Part shown: in pieces, positions 9,879 through 20,018 of the stretch
How positions within the stretch are numbered: the stretch's first letter is position 1
How the letters are laid out: each line of letters starts with the position of its first letter
NCBI RefSeq assembly: GCF_000003815.2
Contig: NC_049987.1
Coordinates: 255,539-292,589 of the forward strand
Direction of reading: 5' to 3'
Origin: Branchiostoma floridae
Taxonomy: Eukaryota; Chordata; Leptocardii; Amphioxiformes; Branchiostomatidae
DNA: 37,051 nt
Notes under the pieces: generated by a model
What the model was told of the DNA's origin: nothing
Databases searched by the model: none
What the model saw: only the letters and a program-made list of their open reading frames with translations
Position numbers and translations under genes: made by a program

Positions 9879-10323
9879 CACGCAAGATCTGCTTGGAGAT
9901 TAGCTATACGTCTTTCAAACGTTAACATTGTCTTTTGGTACTCTCCTCCAAGCGGACGTTTGGATCCGGCTGTCTTTGGCGTATTTTTAGGCGTTTTTAT
10001 CGGGCTTTCTATTTTGTTTGTACCGTTTTCTTCATGCCCGCCGACCGGTGGTAATGAAGCCTCTAGTAAAACGGTACATTTGAATAGATAACCTGACGCC
10101 TAAAAACTAACAGCTGCTGCCGAACCTCTGCCGTATGTCGGAGCTTGATGGCATATCAGTTCAGCAATGAACATTCAGTCAAACCTGCGGTAACATCCAC
10201 CCTTCCATCACGCCACAACTTAATGTAAGTAGCCTTAAAAGCTTTGCCTGACCGAGCGCATATTCTCCACGATTTTGACCCTTTTATCATAAAATGTCTC
10301 TTTTTTTTTTGTTGTGGTGCCGA
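9879..10323. other. No supported gene
   Basis: A frame continuing out of the gap to 10091 has a hydrophobic stretch (FGVFLGVFIGLSILFVPF), but no splice sites or family match. I do not call it a gene. Confidence 0.35.
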
Positions 10324-10501
10324 CTAGCCTGAGTATCATCCGGATAGTAGTTCGCCTTTCAAGTGCTCGCTTCTGCTATCCAGAAACACAGAGAAGCGAC
10401 TGTATATAGTGTTTAATGAATGTCAGAGCTAGAAGCGACTGAATATAATAGCATATAATGAACGCCGGAGCGAACTTCTTTCCGGATGGTACCCAGGCTG
10501 G
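10324..10501. mobile_element. Short TIR element (MITE-like), 178 bp
   Basis: The left arm 10324-10355 starts CTAGCCTGAGTATCATCCGG. The right arm 10470-10501 is its inverse, ending GGATGGTACCCAGGCTGG, with 27 of 32 positions matching. No coding capacity. The minus-strand frame at 10376-10591 runs through it by chance. Confidence 0.7.
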
Positions 10502-10941
10502 GGGCCGACGGCACGAAACAAGGATATATGATGAGAAGGTAAATCCTCCCACCTGCCTATGATTGGCGAGCGTGCGCGCGTGCATGCGCACACCCGCTTT
10601 TATATCACTCCTAGCTTGGCAATGGATGGTATTCTAGTATCATTCTTTATTCTAACCATGCTCTGATCCTGACGACTCGATTAGGCACGTTGAATGCCTT
10701 CCGAATGTCGAAAACGGATTCAGCAGATCTATACCAAGCTTCTGTGGAATGAGTTTCGGTCCGATCCGGGAAAAAGGGACGATGAAGAAAGGTACATACA
10801 CGAAGAAAACGTGTAGAAAACAACAAAACACGGGTCAATATATTTTTTTCGTTTCAATTTGTTTGTGTTTGTGTTTGTAAGTGTTTTGTGCGTCTTGGCA
10901 AGTTCTCGAAATGACTGGAAGAAATGGATGGAAGAAAAAAG
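10502..10941. other. No supported gene
   Basis: Includes a GTGCGCGCGTGCATGCGCAC alternating purine-pyrimidine word near 10572 and a TTTGTGTTTGTGTTTG run near 10864. No exon or RNA gene recognised. Confidence 0.4.
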
Positions 10942-11356
10942 GTATTATCATATAGCCAGGCGCCGCGGACCAATCAGAAGGCCCCGTTCCACGTTGGTTA
11001 TGACGCCGTAATACTTAGATTCCCGCTAGCCCGGCGTGTATCGCCCTTCTGATGGTCAGAATGAATCGACACCGGCACCAGTGTTGATGCAAATCGACAG
11101 GCGATGCTGGTGTCGATTCATTCTAACCAATCAGAAGGAGCGATACACAAAGGATATGAAGGCATTGGCCAATCAAAAGGAGCGGAATAAGTACAGACTA
11201 CAAGAAGAGGGGAATGGCTCCTTCTGTTAACATTGATAATGTTTTGTTGTTCTAAAGAGCCAAAGACTACAATGTTTCGAATATTTTCGAATCTGTAATC
11301 TCCTTTTAAATGTATGTACCAAAGAACAAATTCGACAAAGGAATTCACACGTATGT
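10942..11356 (-). mobile_element. CCAAT-rich TIR element, truncated copy
   Basis: This is an inverted, clearly homologous copy of the element at 14121-14636. It starts TATTATCATATAGCC and shares CCAATCAGAAGG blocks (10970, 11127, 11169), a GAATGAATCGACACCGG hairpin core, and the segment down to TTCGACAA..GGAA. It is lost abruptly at the single n at 11357, about 70 bp short of the other end of the element. The truncation at an n suggests an assembly join rather than a biological break. Confidence 0.75.
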
Positions 11357-11357
11357 N

Positions 11358-13244
11358 CCGCCAGATTAATTTCGGACAAATATTGAACTTTGGACAAACA
11401 TTTCTAGCCCTTTACAGGTAATACATACAAAGTTGATACTTTGTGGAAAGCTTCCATTGAAAGGTAATTACTATGTAGAATGCAATTAGTTGTCTCCAGG
11501 AACAACGTCAATTCTGCAGAATTCTGCAGAATTCTGCAGAATTCTGGGAACCTGAGCCAGAATTCTGGAACCTGAGCCAGAATTCTGGGAACCTGAGCCA
11601 GAATTCTGGAACCTGAGCCAGAATTCTGCAGAATTCTGGGAACCTTAGCCAGAATTCTGGGAACCTTAGCCAGAATTCTGGGAACCTGAGCCAGAATTCT
11701 GGGAACCTGAGCCAGAATTCTGCAGAATTCTGGGAACCTTAGCCAGAATTCTGGGAACCTTAGCCAGAATTCTGGGAACCTTAGCCAGAATTCTGGGAAC
11801 CTGAGCCAGAATTCTGGGAACCTGAGCCAGAATTCTGGAGAATTCTGGGAACATGAGCCAGAATTTTGGGAACCTAAGCTGGATTAAGATATTACTAGCA
11901 GATATTTAGATTCGGTGATGTTGTTTTTACACTTTGTTGGTAAGACTGCAGCATTCATGAGTGCAGTGCATTTACCTCATTTCCTGTGAAAACATGACCT
12001 GGGTTGTGCTAGATTTAGCCGTCCTCACAAGAGACAAGTATTACACAAAATAACAATTTTACTGAAAAACAACAACTCATGTATGGTAGGATTATCAGAA
12101 GTATCATTTTTGTTACTTATCTTCATCACTTAGTTCTGACGAGAGCAAATCACAGATTCTGGAGCGTACCATTAGTTAGGGCACACTGTCCAGCGTAGCA
12201 CAAAATCAAGAACCTTGAGTCACAAAAATGGAAGGATTCATTTCGATGAAATCCAAGTGATTTGGGAGCATTCACACTGCAGAAACTTATTCGGATCGGG
12301 TTGTTTTATTCGGATAACATGTTTTATTCAAATCGTTTTTTTTTTAGTGTGAACGGGGTCATGAAAATCTGTCCATGGCAGGATTTACTGTTTTTGTCTT
12401 TAAATTATTTTACAAATCTCATAACACTGAACCACGAAAGAATAGAATTAAGACTTTGACTGTCAATAGATGTCAGGGTGAAGATCAGGTAATAATTACT
12501 TGATAAGGTACGCCAAACCTCTCATGACTCACATTGGATGGCAATCATTCTACAGATATTTAGATAGTCTGTTGTTCAACTCAAAAAGTTTCTATGCAAA
12601 ACCATGTCAGTCTGATCCAAGCTCGAAGCGCGACTGCCCGATGAAAATTGCATTTTGCCATCTTTTTCTTGCGCGCAGACTGAAGACTAGCGAAGAATAT
12701 CAAAGAAATGAATGATATCGGAGAGAAAAATAGACTGAGACATTTTGCATCCAGTAACGCTATTTATTACGAACAAGACGTGTCTCATGTAGTCAACGTA
12801 TAATGAACGGCCAAGAACCGTTACTAAGTTATCAGCATTCTAAATACCTTGTACGCATAACAACGAGGATCACTGTGCATGGTCAAACGTTGGGTGCTGA
12901 AACTATGAAAGGAGAATCAAACTGTTTCTCTCCCTAGCTTTTGCATTATTTTACATTGTGGACATCAATGTTTATACATAATCTGATGCTTTCTGGTCTT
13001 AGAATATAGTTACAGACCATTCATTATCAGCGTATGGATACAACTGCTGGCAGCATTTTTGTAGAACTGAAATAATGCATGGTTTTATCCCATGGGTTAT
13101 TAATTTAGATGCATAATGTGTTTTGAAATAAAGACTCAGTAAGGTATTTAAATGCAGGTTACAAGACAGTCAACAGAAGGTTGTAACAGATGTGTTTAAA
13201 ATGTGATCCCACTTGCGAATAATTCTGCAAACTTCAAGTAAATA
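11358..13244 (+). repeat. 1.88-kb direct duplication, copy 1
   Basis: Nearly identical to 16379-18257. Differences seen: four substitutions (12052 A/C, 12217 G/A, 12445 G/A, 13176 G/C) and one 8-bp block near 11960 missing from copy 2. It starts directly after the single n at 11357 and stops one base before the 100-N gap at 13246. It holds the palindromic minisatellite and about 1.36 kb of non-coding DNA. The short frames at 12262-12459 and 12500-12715 are simply repeated with it. Confidence 0.95.
11510..11879. repeat. Palindromic GAATTC minisatellite, copy 1
   Basis: About 20 AATTCTG repeats built from a 20-21-bp unit (AATTCTGGGAACCTGAGCCAG, one G more or less) and a 10-bp unit (AATTCTGCAG). 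Unit junctions make the perfect palindromes CCAGAATTCTGG and CTGCAGAATTCTGCAG. CCTGAGCC and CCTTAGCC variants alternate in blocks, and the 10-bp units punctuate the array, giving a higher-order pattern. Confidence 0.95.
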
Positions 13245-13245
13245 A

Positions 13246-13345
13246 NNNNNNNNNNNNNNNNNNNNNNNNNNNNNNNNNNNNNNNNNNNNNNNNNNNNNNN
13301 NNNNNNNNNNNNNNNNNNNNNNNNNNNNNNNNNNNNNNNNNNNNN
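13246..13345. other. Assembly gap (100 N)
   Basis: A 100-N gap immediately after duplication copy 1. The sequence after it starts GCACTTTAAG, close to TCACTTTAAG just beyond the end of copy 2, so the duplicated text may resume across the gap. Confidence 0.99.
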
Positions 13346-13710
13346 GCACTTTAAGACTACTTGCTCAGTCTACTCAGGTACAAATAAGTACCTTGCTTCT
13401 GTTAGGCCACAGCAAGTAATTCTATGGATGCCATCAGCGCGTGCAGGGATGGTCAACATGACGATAAAGTAGCAAAACGAGCAAATATATTGTGTTGTAG
13501 CCTGATAATTGTACTTGTACTTGTAGAAGTGACACTTGCGAGGTACCATACACTGTAGTTGTAGAGGATGTCATCCATAAAATTTAATTGCCTTACTTAA
13601 TCTCTCTGATGGAACGTTAAGTCGCAGGTCCCATCACACGTATTGATCAGCGTAAAAGTCCATCGCGGTGTGAAGGGAATCAAATCTATCAGTCTGGTCT
13701 TAGGCAGCTT
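13346..13710. other. No gene seen
   Basis: Non-coding sequence between the gap and a foldback element. No Ig-domain second-half exon was recognised here on the minus strand. Confidence 0.4.
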
Positions 13711-13930
13711 GTAACGTTGTTACTTCACCTTTATCCACGGGGGTAACCTATATCCGTTGTGTTGCTAAATAGGGTATCCAGAGATATCAAGTCGATGGAC
13801 GGTGGTTTCAAATTGCACTTTTTTCAAAATACAGTTTGAAACCATCATCTGTCGACTTGATTTCCCTAAAAACATTGTTCTAAAAGAACGGATAAAGGTT
13901 ACCCTACGGATAAAGGTGAACTAGCGTTAC
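13711..13930. mobile_element. Foldback/MITE element, 220 bp
   Basis: The arms begin GTAACGTTGTTACTTCACC and end GGTGAACTAGCGTTAC. Further pairs inside are TTTATCCACGGGGGTAACC with GGTTACCCTACGGATAAA, and TCAAGTCGATGGACGGTGG with its counterpart CCATCATCTGTCGACTTGA. Most of the element can therefore fold into one long hairpin. No coding capacity. Confidence 0.75.
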
Positions 13931-14035
13931 CCGTTGTACAACTACAACTGAACGGTTTGTAACGCCTAAAGGCGGTTTACCGGGTATACGGAACAGAGAA
14001 AGCAAACAAAAGACTCTACGACGTGTACCACGGAC

Positions 14036-14130
14036 TAAAATAATAAATGGTTAATGACCCGCCCGAGGTGTACTAGTATATGACATCATGTACACCGAGG
14101 AACAGGCGGGTCATTAACGTTATTATCATA
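14036..14130. repeat. Hairpin-forming inverted repeat
   Basis: GTTAATGACCCGCC at 14050-14063 is perfectly inverted at 14105-14118, and GAGGTGTAC/GTACACC extends the stem inward. The right arm abuts the start of the 14121 TIR element, so it may be a separate small element into or next to which that element inserted. Confidence 0.8.
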
Positions 14131-14636
14131 TAGCCTAGCTACCGAAACTTGCAATCTCCTGTATGACGCATAGATCTCTTGGTACTATACGTGGGAGTTC
14201 CGTTGTCGAATTTCTGAAAATTCACATTTGTTCTTTGGTACATACATTTGTAAGGAGATTACAGATTGCATTTTGAAACCAAAATTTCCCCAGAAAATAT
14301 TCGAAACACTGCAGTTTTTGGCTTTTTAGAACAACAAAACTCATTACCAATGTTAACAGAAGGAGCCATCCCCCTCTTGCAGTCTGTACTTATTCCCTCT
14401 GCTCTGGCATATGTTTCGCTTCTTTTGATTGGCCAATGCCTGTATACTCCTTATTTTCTTGTTTGTATTGCTTCATCTGATTGGCCAGAATAAATCGACG
14501 CCGGTGTCGATTCATTCTGACCAATCAGAAGGAGCTAACACATCGGCCTGGCCGGAATCTATATGTTACTGCGTCATAACCAACGTGGAACGGGGCCTTC
14601 TGATTGGTCCGCAGCGCCTGGCTATATGATAATATT
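14121..14636. mobile_element. CCAAT-rich TIR element, complete copy
   Basis: The ends are ATTATCATATAGCC and its inverse GGCTATATGATAAT. The interior carries several CTTCTGATTGG / CCAATCAGAAGG blocks and a GGTGTCGATTCATTCTGA motif with an inverted partner. The frames at 14266-14493 and 14429-14629 are shared with the opposed copy at 10942 only because the DNA is homologous. No transposase. Element class is unknown to me; the 14-bp TIR suggests a non-autonomous DNA transposon. Confidence 0.75.
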
Positions 14637-14720
14637 GGTTAAAACTCTAAGGGATTCCAATGGTCCATGTATATACATTAGCACAATAAATAAACAGAAA
14701 GACGTATTGGATGTCCTCAC

Positions 14721-14887
14721 CAGATCTAACAGTTTGCGATCCTTTCTCCAATTGTAAGTGAGCGGCTGTTCTCCTGTTGCGTTACACGGTAGCGTAACCT
14801 CCGGGGTTGGACTGAAGGGGTCAAATATCACATGGTCCGGCTTGACGGAAAAATGGGGTGCCACGATCTCGCCTTTTGCTAGAAGCA
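14721..14887 (-). CDS. Ig-domain (contactin-like) exon 2
   Basis: On the minus strand, after TTCCTATTCTATAG, the exon encodes LLAKGEIVAPHFSVKPDHVI and then FDPFSPTPEVTLPC, continuing to TYNWRKDRKLLDL before the donor GTGAGG. The Cys and the Trp 12 residues later are the B-strand Cys and C-strand Trp of an Ig domain. The P-F--KP--VI-DP-SP--EVTL-C spacing resembles the first Ig domain of contactins. Ending just after the Trp is usual for Ig domains split over two exons. A second AG nine bases into the exon is also phase-compatible. The other half of the domain was not found to the left; the duplication and gap may have removed or hidden it. Confidence 0.7.
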
Positions 14888-15508
14888 CTATAGAATAGGA
14901 ACGATATGTTTGCGTTTTAGTTGTGTGCTAGGTGCAACAAAACGCCAGGTGGCAAACGAAAGATGAGAACACACATGTTAGTAGGTCACGCGTGACACTC
15001 CACTTCCTCACTGCGGTTCTACTTCTCACAGCCGCTAGGTGTCGCTACTGTAGTGTGAAGATTTCGGTGCCAAATGTGACCGAGCTTATATCCTTCCTCC
15101 TCCCTTACCGTATAGTGCGAAGTAGAACCAGTCAATATTGAAGAATGTGTGGTTACCGAAGCGTCGGTTAGGCTAAGACGCTTGGTTAGACTTACACTAT
15201 CGTCTTCCACTGCCTAAAGAGAAGAAGTCAAACCCAGCAAAACCAGCATAATGTACATTTCAGTAGCACAGCATAGTCATAGAATGTAGTTCCTAGCACC
15301 TTTGTATTTTCCTTATTTTACATGTTGTTTGTACCTGCAATTAGCCCTCGGGCAAGAATTTGCAATAAACATATTATTATTATGGCGGTGACCGACCGAC
15401 CCTATGAAGCTATTGTCTACCATAGAAGAAGAATATTTTGCAGCCAAAGTTGTAATGCATTGTAGTGATGCCGCCATCGGTAGTGATATGCACATGTGAC
15501 AAACGTAC
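14888..15508 (-). other. Intron 1 of the Ig-domain gene
   Basis: Holds a LINE 3' tail (see 15301-15383). Short frames at 14932-15141, 15019-15210 and 15313-15576 have no domain. No additional exon is needed, because exon 1 and exon 2 join in phase. Confidence 0.55.
15301..15383 (+). mobile_element. 3' tail of the same LINE family as 29760-32440
   Basis: TACCTGCAATTAGCC, then one substitution (T or A), then CGGGCAAGAATTTGCAATAA are shared with the end of the LINE at 32388-32430. Both copies finish in a TATTATTA-like simple repeat. Only the last 80 bases or so are present, an extreme 5' truncation. Confidence 0.8.
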
Positions 15509-15581
15509 CTGCTTGTGACAGCCATGGGCAGTGGAGGAGAACGCCTGCTAACAGCCACCAGGTGCGTACGAGGCAAGCCAT
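15509..15581 (-). CDS. Ig-domain gene exon 1: signal peptide
   Basis: ATG at 15581-15579 opens MACLVRTWWLLAGVLLHCPW and LSQA, then one base before the donor GTACGT. It has a basic residue, a hydrophobic core WWLLAGVLLH and a small-residue A near the expected cleavage site, so it reads as a secretory signal peptide. The phase-1 end matches the phase-1 start of exon 2 (G+TG, Val, or G+CA, Ala, at the alternative acceptor). A polypyrimidine tract and CTAG lie directly upstream of the ATG, so a 5'UTR intron is likely. Product: a secreted or membrane-bound Ig-superfamily adhesion protein, only the first 80 residues or so visible. Confidence 0.65.
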
Positions 15582-16378
15582 CCTAGAACATGAAGAAAAA
15601 AAGCACACAAACATGAAATCTTCCTATGTGCACGACGCTATCCCTTGATTTAATACATTGTGTTTGTGTATGTGGCTGTAGATTTCTAATAAATGTCTAC
15701 CTACAAACTACAACCACCACGAATGGTACTAATATCGACCATGTCAGGTCCGTAGGCAGGTCGGTAGAACAATGTCGCCAAGAAGAGCCGCCATATACCG
15801 TACAATCGTGATAAAATGTGACATCATAACTGAAGAGAACGGCGGACTAGTATTTATGACCGGTAAGCTAAATGCCGCTATGATTTGGACTGGCCCAGAT
15901 TGCTTTTCTATGCCTGGCGTTCTTGTCAAGAACAATTACACTACGAACATTTACATTCAAACAGCTCTATCAGGCTCTGTGGGGCTCACTACTGACGAAA
16001 AATGCCGGGTTCAACTTTGCTCATCTCTAAACCAAGCTCACCACGGATACGTCGGAAACATTCCGCCTGCGCGTGCACATATCTTGAGTTGATCTAATTT
16101 TTTTCTCATAGCATTGTTGTGAGAATTTCCCACCCACCCAACCAGGGCCCCAAGGTACGGCCTTCACACTGAAACCGAATTAGTAGGAATCGAGCAGAAC
16201 CAGCCGGAATGAAGTATTTGCAAAATTCGTGCCACATTCGGGGCCATTCCGAGTGGGACTTCCAAATGGACCTTATATCCCCTTCACACGAGAAGGAATG
16301 AGCCGGAATGCCGTCAGAATTAAAAGTCTTTTCTATTCGTGGGAATTCGTAGTGTATTCTAGAAATTCTTACTAACAG
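15582..16378. other. No supported gene
   Basis: Upstream of the Ig gene. A 106-codon plus frame at 15772-16092 has no recognised domain. At about 16155-16300 are CCTTCACAC..GAA and CCGGAATG words, repeat-like, but ends could not be set. The second copy of the duplication begins at 16379. Confidence 0.4.
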
Positions 16379-18257
16379 CCGCCAGATTAATTTCGGACAA
16401 ATATTGAACTTTGGACAAACATTTCTAGCCCTTTACAGGTAATACATACAAAGTTGATACTTTGTGGAAAGCTTCCATTGAAAGGTAATTACTATGTAGA
16501 ATGCAATTAGTTGTCTCCAGGAACAACGTCAATTCTGCAGAATTCTGCAGAATTCTGCAGAATTCTGGGAACCTGAGCCAGAATTCTGGAACCTGAGCCA
16601 GAATTCTGGGAACCTGAGCCAGAATTCTGGAACCTGAGCCAGAATTCTGCAGAATTCTGGGAACCTTAGCCAGAATTCTGGGAACCTTAGCCAGAATTCT
16701 GGGAACCTGAGCCAGAATTCTGGGAACCTGAGCCAGAATTCTGCAGAATTCTGGGAACCTTAGCCAGAATTCTGGGAACCTTAGCCAGAATTCTGGGAAC
16801 CTTAGCCAGAATTCTGGGAACCTGAGCCAGAATTCTGGGAACCTGAGCCAGAATTCTGGAGAATTCTGGGAACATGAGCCAGAATTTTGGGAACCTAAGC
16901 TGGATTAAGATATTACTAGCAGATATTTAGATTCGGTGATGTTGTTTTTACACTTTGTTGGTAAGACTGCAGCATTCAGTGCATTTACCTCATTTCCTGT
17001 GAAAACATGACCTGGGTTGTGCTAGATTTAGCCGTCCTCACAAGAGACAAGTATTACACAAAATCACAATTTTACTGAAAAACAACAACTCATGTATGGT
17101 AGGATTATCAGAAGTATCATTTTTGTTACTTATCTTCATCACTTAGTTCTGACGAGAGCAAATCACAGATTCTGGAGCGTACCATTAGTTAGGGCACACT
17201 GTCCAGCGTAGCACAAAATCAAGAACCTTAAGTCACAAAAATGGAAGGATTCATTTCGATGAAATCCAAGTGATTTGGGAGCATTCACACTGCAGAAACT
17301 TATTCGGATCGGGTTGTTTTATTCGGATAACATGTTTTATTCAAATCGTTTTTTTTTTAGTGTGAACGGGGTCATGAAAATCTGTCCATGGCAGGATTTA
17401 CTGTTTTTGTCTTTAAATTATTTTACAAATCTCATAACACTGAACCACGAAAGAATAAAATTAAGACTTTGACTGTCAATAGATGTCAGGGTGAAGATCA
17501 GGTAATAATTACTTGATAAGGTACGCCAAACCTCTCATGACTCACATTGGATGGCAATCATTCTACAGATATTTAGATAGTCTGTTGTTCAACTCAAAAA
17601 GTTTCTATGCAAAACCATGTCAGTCTGATCCAAGCTCGAAGCGCGACTGCCCGATGAAAATTGCATTTTGCCATCTTTTTCTTGCGCGCAGACTGAAGAC
17701 TAGCGAAGAATATCAAAGAAATGAATGATATCGGAGAGAAAAATAGACTGAGACATTTTGCATCCAGTAACGCTATTTATTACGAACAAGACGTGTCTCA
17801 TGTAGTCAACGTATAATGAACGGCCAAGAACCGTTACTAAGTTATCAGCATTCTAAATACCTTGTACGCATAACAACGAGGATCACTGTGCATGGTCAAA
17901 CGTTGGGTGCTGAAACTATGAAAGGAGAATCAAACTGTTTCTCTCCCTAGCTTTTGCATTATTTTACATTGTGGACATCAATGTTTATACATAATCTGAT
18001 GCTTTCTGGTCTTAGAATATAGTTACAGACCATTCATTATCAGCGTATGGATACAACTGCTGGCAGCATTTTTGTAGAACTGAAATAATGCATGGTTTTA
18101 TCCCATGGGTTATTAATTTAGATGCATAATGTGTTTTGAAATAAAGACTCAGTAAGGTATTTAAATGCAGGTTACAAGACAGTCAACACAAGGTTGTAAC
18201 AGATGTGTTTAAAATGTGATCCCACTTGCGAATAATTCTGCAAACTTCAAGTAAATA
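16379..18257 (+). repeat. 1.88-kb direct duplication, copy 2
   Basis: Offset from copy 1 by 5021 bp at its start and 5013 bp at its end because of one 8-bp indel. It has continuous sequence on both sides, unlike copy 1. No gene, RNA or transposase is recognised inside. The frames at 17275-17472 and 17513-17728 repeat those of copy 1. Confidence 0.95.
16531..16900. repeat. Palindromic GAATTC minisatellite, copy 2
   Basis: Same number, order and variant pattern of units as in 11510-11879; I see no difference at all between the two arrays. Confidence 0.95.
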
Positions 18258-19460
18258 TGCAATGAGTCACTTTAAGTTAGGAAATTAATACATTCCTTTT
18301 TTTGTTTTATACAATGTACATGATGTGACTGCATTGATTCAACACTTTCATATACTTTGTAATCAGTGAATTCAACTGTGAAAGTGAAAAGTACAAAAAA
18401 CATGATGATCTGCAAGAAGCCCTCACAGTCTCAACAATTACACACTGGCCAAGACCTCTATGCATGGCAAGCAGCCCTAGTAAGCCAGGCACATGCTGTT
18501 AGGTGCCACTTATAATAAGGCATGACATACAACTTAAGGAGGCAACATGTGCCTCTTCTCATGTATCTACAAATGATATAAACTAGTTGTTACATATAAT
18601 TACTTGTACAAATCATCTTGCTAAGAGCCGGAATGCTGTGCACGTAAATCACTGTGTACAATTTAACTAAGGGAATGTGAGCTTCAACCAAAGATTTATT
18701 ATCTTAAATCACTAAGTGAATTTAAGATATGAAGAACAATAACTTGTCGTTTTGTTGTCATGCTTCAAGTTTAATAGTTTAAAAATTAAAATGTAAAGTA
18801 TTGTATTAGGATTAGTCAAGGGACAGTGACATACACAAACCAGTTTTGTTGCTGTCACCTTGGCACCACTTTGTAGTAGAAATATGGTCTTACTCTTGAC
18901 ATAGTCTGATAAGCTAGCTGGAGGGAGCAGAGTTTTCGCAGTGAAGACTCTTTCTTACCAGTTAGAAACATTGCTTTGAGATACAGTGAAGCCTGTACTA
19001 TATACATCAATATGTGGCAAAGGTTTAGAGTCTCATGTACTGAATATGATATACAAAATTAATGTACCTGAGTTGCCATCTGGTCTGAAGGTGGGTAGAA
19101 CACGTTCTCAATTAAAAACAGAAATTCTATCACACGATGTGTGGAGATTCCACACAATGTGTTTAGTTTTGTTTTATCAGGATTTGCCATTGACATCTCG
19201 TGATGATACGACTGAAACATCACTTTGGAACTGTGAATCAAAGATGTCAAGCGCCAAGAATCTATTCGTCTCATTGAGTAGGGACAATTCTGGCGAACTT
19301 GTTTCTGGAGTGGCTGGAACAAGAAGCCACTTCCACAGCAACCGTCACCTGCAGACCCAAGTTATGGAAAAGATACATTTGTACGTGGACAATATGGTAG
19401 AGGTTGTGAAGAGAAGAGTACTTACAGAACTTACAGACCGACCCCACTGGCAGCATATAG
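18258..19460. other. No supported gene
   Basis: AT-rich DNA. A 161-codon plus frame at 18986-19471 ends just before the Penelope-like fragment. I cannot match it to a family; it may be a more decayed upstream part of that element or chance. Confidence 0.4.
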
Positions 19461-20010
19461 TCTACGGTTGAAGAGGAGAAGGAGGGTACACTACCTTTTC
19501 TCAACACTTTTCTAGTGCGTAAGGAGGATGGCACAGTGAAGCTGTTGGTGTACAGGAAGAACACATTCATGGACCAATAACCTTAACTTCCAGTCCCACT
19601 ACCCTCTACACCAAAAGCTAGGAGTAATTCCCTGTTGGACCGATGCAACACTGTCACTACTGAAGACCAGGATAAGGAACTAGAGACACAACATGTCAAG
19701 AGGGCCCTCACACGCTGTGGCTATTCTCAGTGGGCTTTCAACAAAGCAGAACAGCAGGGGAAGAGTCCCAAACAGAAAGAACGGAGTAACAAACAAAAAG
19801 GAGTCACTGATCCTATGGAAAGAGTGTTTCGGAAACAATATGTATGGCTACTGGAGTCAAACCTAAAACCACACTGAGGAATCTGTTGGTAACCCCAAAG
19901 ACATCAAACAAAAGGATGAAGCCAAAACAGACTGTGTCTACAAAATACCATGCAAGAGTTGTGATCAGGTGTACAATGGGGAAACAGGAAGGACCTTTGG
20001 TAACCTACTG
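19461..20010 (+). mobile_element. Penelope-like element fragment (RT C-terminus and GIY-YIG start)
   Basis: The plus strand carries, in shifting frames, STVEEEKEGTLPFLNTFLVR with KEDGTVKLLVYRKN, then NLNFQSHYPLHQKLGVI, then LLDRCNTVTTEDQDKELETQ with HVKRALTRCGYSQWAFNKA, and finally CVYKIPCKSCDQVYNGETGR. The order PFLDT..VYRK..T..D.YLNF.SHHPL..K, HV..AL..NGYP.W and VYKIPC..C...YIGETGR is that of Penelope-like retroelements. There, reverse transcriptase is followed by a GIY-YIG endonuclease. The Y-I-G is Y-N-G here. At least two frameshifts and the loss of everything after GETGRTFG show it is dead. It stops about 10 bp from the stop codon of the opposite-strand gene. Confidence 0.8.
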
Positions 20011-20018
20011 ACTGGGGC

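Noticed and set aside
9660-10091. Frame running through the N gap with a hydrophobic segment
   Set aside because: Half of it is N, and a single hydrophobic stretch is not enough evidence.
11666-11854. 62-codon minus frame repeated exactly at 16687-16875
   Set aside because: Translation of the minisatellite (RILAKVPRILAKVP repeats); no sign of being a real protein.
11510-11879. Regularly spaced repeats that could be mistaken for a CRISPR array
   Set aside because: Units are contiguous without unique spacers, of variable length, with no cas genes, in an animal genome; it is a minisatellite.
12262-12715. Frames conserved between the two duplicated segments
   Set aside because: Conservation follows from 99 percent DNA identity; no domain, splice site or codon bias supports coding.
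15772-16092. 106-codon plus frame opposite the Ig gene
   Set aside because: No domain or splice context; probably chance.
18986-19471. 161-codon plus frame before the Penelope fragment
   Set aside because: Longest anonymous frame in its area but without family similarity; composition is not clearly coding.
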